DNA from: Rubrivivax rivuli
Lineage (GTDB): Bacteria > Pseudomonadota > Gammaproteobacteria > Burkholderiales > Burkholderiaceae_C
Length of the DNA: 64,000 nt
Assembly: GCF_004016505.1 (NCBI RefSeq)
Contig: NZ_SACR01000002.1
Span: 62,001-126,000 of the forward strand
Direction of reading: 5' to 3'
Shown: piece after piece, positions 57,824 to 64,000 of the stretch
How positions within the stretch are numbered: position 1 is the stretch's first letter
How the letters are laid out: each line of letters opens with the position of its first letter
Notes under the pieces: model-generated
The model's database searches: none
Told to the model about the DNA's origin: nothing
Seen by the model: only the letters and a program-made list of their open reading frames with translations
Program-made: the position numbers and the translations under genes

Positions 57824-59263
57824 TCAGTCTTCCAGCACCCAGGTGTCTTTCGTGCCCCCGCCCTGCGACGAGTTGACGACGAGCGAGCCTTCCTTCAGCG
57901 CCACGCGCGTCAGGCCGCCGGGCACGGTCTGCACGGTCTTGCCGCTGCTCAGCACATAGGGGCGCAGGTCGATGTGGCGCGGCGCGACGCCGCTGTCTAC
58001 GAAGGTGGGGCAGGTACTCAAGCTCAGCGTGGGCTGTGCGATGTAGTTGGTGGGCTTGGCCTTGACCACCTCGCGGAATTCGGCCACCTCGGCTTTGGTG
58101 GCCGCCGGGCCGACCAACATGCCGTAGCCACCGGCGCCGTGCACCTCTTTCACCACCAGTTCGTGCATGTGGTCGAGCACGTAGGCGAGGTCGTCCTTCT
58201 CCCGGCACAGCCAGGTGGGCACGTTGTTGAGGATGGGCTTCTCGCCGAGATAGAACTCGATCATCTTCGGCACGTAGGGATAGATGCTCTTGTCGTCGGC
58301 GATGCCGGTGCCCACGGCATTGCACAGCGCGATGTTGCCGGCGCGGTACACGTCCAGCAGCCCGGCGCAGCCCAGCGTGCTGTCGGGGCGGAAGGCCTTG
58401 GGGTCGAGGAAGTCGTCGTCCACACGGCGGTAGACCACGTCCACGCGGCGCGGGCCCTGCGTGGTGCGCATGTAGACGAAGCCTTCCTTGACGAAGAGGT
58501 CCTGCCCCTCCACCAGCTCCACGCCCATCTGCTGCGCCAGGAAGGCGTGCTCGAAGTAGGCGCTGTTGTACATGCCGGGCGTCAGCACCACCACGGTGGG
58601 CTCGTTCACGCCGCTGGGGGCCACGGCGCGCAGCGTTTCCAGCAGCAGGTCGGGGTAATGCGCCACCGGCTCCACGCGGTGCATGCTGAAGAGGTCGGGG
58701 AAGAGCCGCATCATCATCTTGCGGTTTTCCAGCATGTAGCTCACGCCGCTGGGCACCCGCAGGTTGTCTTCCAGCACGTAGTACTCGCCGCTGCCGTCGG
58801 CTTGGCCCGCACGCACGATGTCGATGCCCGAGATGTGCGAATACACATCGCCCGGCACGTTCACACCCATCATCTCGGGGCGGAACTGCGCATTGCCCAG
58901 CACCTGCTCGGCAGGCACGATGCCGGCCTTCAGGATCTCCTGCCCGTGGTAGACGTCGTGGATGAAGCGGTTGAGCGCCGTCACGCGCTGCGCCAGGCCC
59001 TTTTCCATGGCCGCCCACTCGCGCTGCGGGATCACGCGCGGGATCAGGTCGAAAGGGATCAGCCGCTCGGTGCCCGAGCCGTCTTCGTCCTTCGCGCCGT
59101 ACACCGCGAAGGTGATGCCCACGCGGCGGAAGATGACCTCGGCCTCCTCGCGCCGCGACTGCATCACGTCGCGCGGCTGCTGCGCCAGCCAGCGGGCGTA
59201 GACCTCGTACTGTTCGCGCACCGCACCCTCGGCACCGTGCATCTCGTCGAAGGCCGTCTTCAT
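57824..59263 (-). CDS. Circularly permuted ATP-grasp protein (COG2308)
   Basis: 479 residues. Typical segments of the DUF404/407 family: RVGITFAVYGAKD, GVNVPGDVYSHISGIDIVRAG, VVVLTPGMYNSAYFEHAFLA, LRPDSTLGCAGLLDVYRAG and NVPTWLCREKDDLAYV. Predicted to be an amide/peptide ligase; product unknown. It is between the transglutaminase and alpha-E genes, gaps of 16-17 nt, same strand, so one operon. Confidence 0.92.
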   Translation of the reverse strand: MKTAFDEMHGAEGAVREQYEVYARWLAQQPRDVMQSRREEAEVIFRRVGITFAVYGAKDEDGSGTERLIPFDLIPRVIPQREWAAMEKGLAQRVTALNRFIHDVYHGQEILKAGIVPAEQVLGNAQFRPEMMGVNVPGDVYSHISGIDIVRAGQADGSGEYYVLEDNLRVPSGVSYMLENRKMMMRLFPDLFSMHRVEPVAHYPDLLLETLRAVAPSGVNEPTVVVLTPGMYNSAYFEHAFLAQQMGVELVEGQDLFVKEGFVYMRTTQGPRRVDVVYRRVDDDFLDPKAFRPDSTLGCAGLLDVYRAGNIALCNAVGTGIADDKSIYPYVPKMIEFYLGEKPILNNVPTWLCREKDDLAYVLDHMHELVVKEVHGAGGYGMLVGPAATKAEVAEFREVVKAKPTNYIAQPTLSLSTCPTFVDSGVAPRHIDLRPYVLSSGKTVQTVPGGLTRVALKEGSLVVNSSQGGGTKDTWVLED

Positions 59264-59279
59264 GGTCTCTCGTTCTCCA

Positions 59280-60236
59280 TCAGGATGTCTCTAGCAAGCC
59301 TCGTTCCGACCTGGCTTCGTCGAGAACGCGTGTGTTCACGCCCACGGTCAGCGTGTGCCGGCCGCCGCCGCGGATGACCCCGCGCAGCGGGGTCACGTCA
59401 CCGAAATCGCGCCCCACGGCCACGCGCACGTGGCCGCTGCCAGGCACCAGGTCGTTGGTGGGGTCCAGGCACAACCAGCCCGCGCCCGGCCCGCTCGTGG
59501 GCACGCCCGGCGTGCCGGGGCACCACACCTGCACCCAGGCGTGCGAGGCATCGGCGCCCGTCATCAGCCGGCCGCCTTCGGGCTCGCGATCGGGCGCACG
59601 CGTGAGCAGGTAGCCGCTGACATAACGCACCGGCAGGCCCAGCATGCGCATGGCGCCGGCCATCAGGTGCGCGAAGTCCTGGCAGACACCGCGGCGCTGC
59701 TCCCACACCGCCGCGAGCGGGGTGTCGATGTCGGTGCTGCGGCTGCGGTACTCGAAGTCGGCGTGCACACGCTGCATCAGCTCGATGGCGGCTTCGGCCA
59801 GCGGGCGGCCAGGCTTGAAGCTCTCGGCGGCGTAGTCCTTCAAGGGCGCCAGGCGCGGCACGTAGGGCGACGGCAGCGCGAACTCGCCCGCTGGCTCGAA
59901 GGCCTTGCGCGCCACGTAGCGCAGGCGCTCGGCCAGCGTGTCCCAGGCCGGCGAGGCGGCCGTCTCCAGCGCCGTGAAACGCGGCTGCACCTGCACGACG
60001 CTGGTGGCCCGCACGCTCAGGCTGCGGTGCGGCTGCGCCAGGCTGAAGTGGTGCTCGGCGTTGCCCTGCGCATCGGTGCCGACATTCAGCGCGCCCGGGG
60101 CCGGTTCGACCGACAGGTCGAAGGCCAGCAGCTGCTGGTGGGCGTCGTTCAGCGGCTGCAGGTGCGCCAGGTGGTGGGCCAGCGACACCGGCGCGCTGTA
60201 GTCGTAGCGCGTGAGGTGCTCGATGTGCAGACGCAT
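59280..60236 (-). CDS. Cytosolic transglutaminase-family protease
   Basis: 318 residues from the ATG of MRLHIEHLTRYDY; a GTG at 60248 overlaps the preceding stop and is an alternative start. Transglutaminase/protease core: Cys185 (RRGVCQDFAHLMAG), His in ASHAWVQVWCPG and Asp in LDPTNDLV, a complete triad. There is no signal peptide. This family regularly occurs with the ATP-grasp/alpha-E proteins and could cleave or join the peptide they make. Confidence 0.92.
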   Translation of the reverse strand: MRLHIEHLTRYDYSAPVSLAHHLAHLQPLNDAHQQLLAFDLSVEPAPGALNVGTDAQGNAEHHFSLAQPHRSLSVRATSVVQVQPRFTALETAASPAWDTLAERLRYVARKAFEPAGEFALPSPYVPRLAPLKDYAAESFKPGRPLAEAAIELMQRVHADFEYRSRSTDIDTPLAAVWEQRRGVCQDFAHLMAGAMRMLGLPVRYVSGYLLTRAPDREPEGGRLMTGADASHAWVQVWCPGTPGVPTSGPGAGWLCLDPTNDLVPGSGHVRVAVGRDFGDVTPLRGVIRGGGRHTLTVGVNTRVLDEARSERGLLETS

Positions 60237-60244
60237 GCCCCGGC

Positions 60245-62917
60245 TCACACCCGTTGGTCGACGCCCTGCGCCAGCGTGAAGTAGCGCTCGCTCACGCGCT
60301 CGGCCAGCCGCGAAGCGGCACCGCCCAGCGTCTGCGCCAGCTGGCGCAGGCGGCGCGCGGTGTCGGCTTCGTCGGCTTCGCGCAGCTCGTCCAGCGTCAG
60401 GCCCGCACCCTCGGCCGGCAGCTGTGACAGCAGTTCGGCCAGCACCTCGGGCTCGCCCGGCAGCTTGCCGAGCTCGGTGCGCAGGCGGCGCAGCACGCCG
60501 GCGAAGGCGCGCGGGTTGGTGCTGTCCAGCACCAGCAGGTCGGTGAGCGCCAGCAGGTCTTCGTGGCGCTGGTAGCGGGCGCGGAAGGTGATCAGGCTGT
60601 CGAAGAGCTCCAGCAGCAATTCGGCGCCCTCGGCGGTGCCCAGGGCCTGCGCGTCGAGAAAGGCGCGCAAGCGCGTGGCCACGCCGATCAGGCGCTCGAT
60701 CAGCCGGCCCACGGTCAGCAGGCGCCAGCCGTGGTCGCGCGTCATGCGGTCGGTCTGCGCGCCGGTCACGGCGGCCAGTTGCAGCGCCAGGCGGTCCAGC
60801 GCGGGCAGCACCTGGGCCAGGCCGGGCAGCTGGCCGCTCGCGGTTTCCAGCTCGCGCGCGAAGCCTTCGCGCATGGCCCGGATCACGCCCCAGTGTTCAG
60901 AGGACAAGCGCTCGCGCAGCGCCATCGAGGCGCGCTCCAGCGCCGCCAGGTTGTAGGCGATGCTGGTGGTGCCGTCCTTGCCGTAGGGGTCACCCAGGCC
61001 GGCAAGCACGGCGCGCTCGAACAGGTGCGCGCTCTGTGTGAGCGTGGGCACGCCGGGCGGGGCCAGGCCGGTCTGCACCGCCAGCGCCGACAGCACCTGG
61101 CGCACCGCCGGCGCGGCCTCGTTGTCGGCGTCCAGGAACATCAGCGTGGCGCGTGCCAGGCGCACCAGCTGCTCGGTGCGCTCGGTGTAGCGGCCCAGCC
61201 AAAACAGGTTTTCGCCGGTGCGGCTGCTCACGGGGCGGCGGCGCTGGGCGATGTCGTCGACCTCGAGCCGCTGCGGCAGCATGCTAAAGGCGTCGATGGG
61301 GCCCTCGGTCAGCACCCAGGTGTCGAGGCTGGTGCCGCCACGCTGCATGCTGACGCTGGCCTCTTCACGGCGGGCCACACGCGTCATGCCGCCGGGCAGC
61401 ACATGCCAGCGGCCTTGCGCATCGGCCACGGCGTAGACACGCACCATGGCCGGGCGCGGCGCCACCACCCCGGCGCCCCAGATGGGTGCGCGAGAGAAGC
61501 GCAGCCGGCCCTGCACCGTCCAGGCGTCGGGGTCTTCATCCACCGCGGCGGCCTGCGCATCGCGCAGCTGCGAGGTGCGCCCGCCGCGCGGGAAGGTGCT
61601 GCGCACGAGCTTGTCGTCGAGCTGTTCGCGCACGTCGTTCCAGGCCGCCGCTTCGCCGCACCACCAGGTGGGCAGCGACGGCAGCAGCAGTTCCTGCCCG
61701 GTCAGCCGCCGCGCGATGGCGGGCAGGAAACCCTGCACCGCCGGTGATTCGAGGAAGGCACTGCCCAGGGCGTTGGCCATCACCACCGTGCCGGCCCGCG
61801 CGGCCTGCAGCAGGCCGGGCACGCCCAGGGTGCTGTCGGGGCGCAGTTCCAGCGGGTCGCACCAGTCGTCGTCCAGGCGGCGCATGAGGCCGTGCACGGG
61901 CTCCAGGCCTTCGACGGTCTTCAGGAACAGGCGGTCGCCGCGCACGGTGAGGTCGCCGCCTTCCACCAGCGGCAGGCCGAGGTAACGCGCCAGGTAGGCG
62001 TGCTCGAAATAGGTTTCGCTGTAGGGCCCGGGCGTGAGCAGCACCACGCGGGGCGTGTGGCCGTCGCCCAGGCGGCGCGCGACCTCGGCAGCGGCGGTTT
62101 CCAGCGTGTCGAGCAGGCGCCGGTAGCTGCTGGCGATGCGCTGCACGCGCAGTTCGCGGAAGGCCTCGGGGAACTGCCGCGCCACCACCATGCGGTTGTG
62201 CAGCACATAGCCCAGGCCCGAGGGGCCCTGTGTGCGCTGCGCCACCTGCCACCAGCGGCCGTCGGGCCCGCGCGCGAGGTCGAAGGCCACGATGAATAGG
62301 CGCAGGCCTTCCTCCCCCTCCACCCCGCCGGGCCCGGGCGGCGGTTTCACGCCCACCATCGGCCGCAGCCAGCCGGGGTGGCGCAGCAGCAGCGCCGGCG
62401 GCAGCAGGCCCTCGTGCAGCAGCCGCTGGCTGCCCGGGCCGGTGCCGTACAGGTCGGCCAGCATGCGCTGCAGCAGGTCGGCCCGCTGCGCCACGCCGGC
62501 TTCGATGTGGGCCCAGTCGGCCGGCTCGATGAGCAACGGCAGCAGTTCCAGGCTCCACGGGCGAGAGGCCGCAGCCACGGCCGGGTCGTCGCTGAAGACG
62601 TTGTGCGTGACACCGTCCTGGCGGATGCGCTGCGCCACCTGGCCGACGCGGCGGTCGAGGTCGTCGGCCAGGTCGCCTTCGCTCGTGCCCGGCAGTGCGC
62701 GGGCAAAGGCGTCCCAGGCGGGCCGCAGGGTGCCGTCGGGCTGGCGCAGTTCGTCCCAGACGCCGCTGTCGGCCGGCAGGGTGCGGCTGCCCAGCGTGTG
62801 CACGCCGGCCGCCCCGGCGCCGGGCGCGGCCTCGAAAGGCAGCGAGCCCTGCGACGCGGTCTGCGCCAGGCCCGGCTGCGGGCTCTGGCTCTGGCTCTGG
62901 CTCTGGCTGGACGGCAT
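60245..62917 (-). CDS. Fusion of circularly permuted ATP-grasp and alpha-E domain
   Basis: 890 residues. A Ser/Gln and Pro-rich N terminus (SQSQSQSQSPQP), then an ATP-grasp-type region (~70-520: VVLLTPGPYSETYFEHAYLA, LRPDSTLGVPGLLQAARAG, LPTWWCGE) and a C-terminal alpha-E domain from about 560 (SSRTGENLFWLGRYTERTEQ). Thus each activity occurs twice in the locus, once free and once fused. The stop overlaps the possible GTG start of the next gene. Confidence 0.93.
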   Translation of the reverse strand: MPSSQSQSQSQSPQPGLAQTASQGSLPFEAAPGAGAAGVHTLGSRTLPADSGVWDELRQPDGTLRPAWDAFARALPGTSEGDLADDLDRRVGQVAQRIRQDGVTHNVFSDDPAVAAASRPWSLELLPLLIEPADWAHIEAGVAQRADLLQRMLADLYGTGPGSQRLLHEGLLPPALLLRHPGWLRPMVGVKPPPGPGGVEGEEGLRLFIVAFDLARGPDGRWWQVAQRTQGPSGLGYVLHNRMVVARQFPEAFRELRVQRIASSYRRLLDTLETAAAEVARRLGDGHTPRVVLLTPGPYSETYFEHAYLARYLGLPLVEGGDLTVRGDRLFLKTVEGLEPVHGLMRRLDDDWCDPLELRPDSTLGVPGLLQAARAGTVVMANALGSAFLESPAVQGFLPAIARRLTGQELLLPSLPTWWCGEAAAWNDVREQLDDKLVRSTFPRGGRTSQLRDAQAAAVDEDPDAWTVQGRLRFSRAPIWGAGVVAPRPAMVRVYAVADAQGRWHVLPGGMTRVARREEASVSMQRGGTSLDTWVLTEGPIDAFSMLPQRLEVDDIAQRRRPVSSRTGENLFWLGRYTERTEQLVRLARATLMFLDADNEAAPAVRQVLSALAVQTGLAPPGVPTLTQSAHLFERAVLAGLGDPYGKDGTTSIAYNLAALERASMALRERLSSEHWGVIRAMREGFARELETASGQLPGLAQVLPALDRLALQLAAVTGAQTDRMTRDHGWRLLTVGRLIERLIGVATRLRAFLDAQALGTAEGAELLLELFDSLITFRARYQRHEDLLALTDLLVLDSTNPRAFAGVLRRLRTELGKLPGEPEVLAELLSQLPAEGAGLTLDELREADEADTARRLRQLAQTLGGAASRLAERVSERYFTLAQGVDQRV
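62881..62910. repeat. Hexanucleotide microsatellite encoding Ser-Gln repeats
   Basis: Five tandem units of GGCTCT (last one GGCTGG) at the 5' end of the fusion gene, encoding SQSQSQSQS. Changes in unit number would keep the frame, so the protein tail could vary in length. Confidence 0.8.
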
Positions 62918-62958
62918 GCGCGCTAGGCTACACGGCGGGGGCGTGGGGCCGGCACGGG

Positions 62959-64000
62959 CTAGACCCGCAGGTCGAGCGTGAAGGGATGCTCCAGGCTCGG
63001 CGCAGCGGGCTGCACGTCCATGCGGCCGGGCGTGTGGCCAAAACGGAAGAAGCGCGCCAGCCGGCGGCTCTCAGCCTCGTAGGCGTTCACCGGGAAGGCG
63101 TCGTGATTGCGCCCGCCCGGGTGGGCCACGTGGTAGCGGCAGCCGCCCAGGCTGCGGTGCTGCCAGCTGTCGACGATGTCGAAGGTGAGCGGCGCGTGCA
63201 CCTTGATCGTCGGGTGCAGCGCCGAAGGCGGCTGCCAGGCCCGGTAGCGCACGCCGCAGACGTACTCGCCCACGCGCCCGGTGGGCTGCAGCGGCAGCGC
63301 GCGGCCGTTGACGGTGACGACGTGGCGGTTGCCGTTCAGGCCCGTGGCCTTGACCTCCAGCCGCTCCAGCGACGAATCGACATAACGCACCGTGCCGCCG
63401 GCCGAGCCTTCTTCACCCATCACGTGCCAGGGCTCCAGTGCGTTGCGCAGCGTCAGCGCCATGCCCATCACCTTGACGTCGCCGATGAGCGGGAAGCGGA
63501 AGGCGAAGTGCGGCGCGAACCAGGCGCTGTCGAAGGCGAAACCGGCGGCGTTCAGGTCGGCCATCACGTCGTCGAAGTCCATCTGCACGAAGCTCGGCAG
63601 CAGGAAGCGATCGTGCAGGCCGGTGCCCCAGCGCGTCAGGCGCGTGGCGCCGCGGCCGCGGTAGGGCTCGCGCCAGAACCACGCCAGCAGCGCGCGCAGC
63701 AAGAGCTGCTGCGCCAGGCTCATGCGCGCATGCGGCGGCATCTCGAAGGCGCGCAGTTCCAGCAGGCCCAGGCGGCCGGTGGGACCGTCGGGGCTGTAGA
63801 GCTTGTCGATGCAGAACTCGCTGCGGTGGGTGTTGCCGGTCACGTCCACCAGCAGGTTGCGCAGCGTGCGGTCGACGATCCAGGGTGGCACGTTGCCGTA
63901 CAGGCCCAGCTGCCGCTCCAGCTCGTTCAACCCGATCTCCACCTCGTACACCTGGTCGCCACGCGCCTCGTCGAAACGCGGCGCCTGGCTGGTGGGGCCG
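62959..64000 (-). CDS. DUF2126 protein, C-terminal part (runs off the window)
   Basis: The last ~347 residues of a long protein whose 5' end lies beyond the right edge; the frame is open to the last base. Segments such as [42 protein letters not shown] and [20 protein letters not shown] are characteristic of the DUF2126 family, usually ~1100 residues with an N-terminal transglutaminase domain (not visible here). It is the first gene of the run leading into the ATP-grasp/alpha-E genes, 41 nt from the fusion gene. Confidence 0.9.
   Translation of the reverse strand, partial: GPTSQAPRFDEARGDQVYEVEIGLNELERQLGLYGNVPPWIVDRTLRNLLVDVTGNTHRSEFCIDKLYSPDGPTGRLGLLELRAFEMPPHARMSLAQQLLLRALLAWFWREPYRGRGATRLTRWGTGLHDRFLLPSFVQMDFDDVMADLNAAGFAFDSAWFAPHFAFRFPLIGDVKVMGMALTLRNALEPWHVMGEEGSAGGTVRYVDSSLERLEVKATGLNGNRHVVTVNGRALPLQPTGRVGEYVCGVRYRAWQPPSALHPTIKVHAPLTFDIVDSWQHRSLGGCRYHVAHPGGRNHDAFPVNAYEAESRRLARFFRFGHTPGRMDVQPAAPSLEHPFTLDLRV

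Overview
The window is ordinary high-GC chromosomal DNA of a betaproteobacterium. A phaCAB operon, an Entner-Doudoroff edd-eda pair, ImuAB, a DUF2788 protein and the style of the proteins point to Burkholderiales, most likely the Rubrivivax/Leptothrix/Ideonella/Methylibium neighbourhood; I cannot fix the genus. Genes are tightly packed on both strands. I see no rRNA or tRNA gene, insertion sequence, prophage, CRISPR array or replication origin, and no gene-free stretch longer than about 200 bases.

Layout. 1-10.6 kb: purL with a downstream ferritin-like hydrolase gene (minus), facing map, glnD, mnmH (selU) and two small membrane-protein genes (plus), closed by a bidirectional terminator. 10.6-14.5 kb: polyhydroxyalkanoate operon phaC-phaA-phaB (minus). 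14.6-25 kb: housekeeping and catabolic genes (pgeF, a maleylacetoacetate isomerase/FAA-hydrolase pair, Nudix, an HD-GYP protein with a degenerate receiver, an acyl desaturase, an RsmB-like methyltransferase, purN, trpS, an esterase and a GNAT gene). TrpRS carries a four-cysteine motif resembling the iron-sulfur motif of Thermotoga TrpRS.

25-34 kb is the least understood part. imuA-imuB (SOS mutagenesis) lies behind a perfect LexA box set inside a promoter, without dnaE2 alongside. Next to it on the same strand are two copies of a two-gene cassette, each a small secreted protein plus a DUF2145 protein, separated by an amidohydrolase gene and an MFS-PlsC fusion gene. The two DUF2145 proteins have a conserved histidine at residue 79, and residue 173 is Cys in one and Ser in the other, which looks like an enzyme and a variant or pseudoenzyme.

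34-43 kb: a YiaA/B-type membrane gene divergent from an HTH regulator with a palindrome in its own upstream region; ychJ; a MoaD-like/BNR-propeller pair; rarD; edd-eda behind a textbook promoter overlapped by two palindromic operators; a chaC-like gene; a MobA-like nucleotidyltransferase; and pdxH, preceded by three 14-bp tandem repeats. 43-48 kb (minus): a histone-deacetylase-family gene, an mscS-type channel, a His-rich secreted protein, a ZnuD-like TonB receptor and an orphan receiver-domain gene.

48-53.4 kb (plus): a chain of genes coupled by ATGA overlaps, MoxR ATPase - DUF58 - TgpA-like transglutaminase - MltB. After an oligopeptidase B-like gene and two small envelope genes, 56.8-64 kb (minus) holds a predicted peptide-ligase locus: DUF2126, a circularly permuted ATP-grasp/alpha-E fusion, a transglutaminase, a second ATP-grasp and a second alpha-E protein. 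DUF2126 runs off the right edge. The strongest candidates for undescribed biology are the twin DUF2145 cassettes, this ATP-grasp/alpha-E/transglutaminase locus and the MoaD-like/propeller pair.
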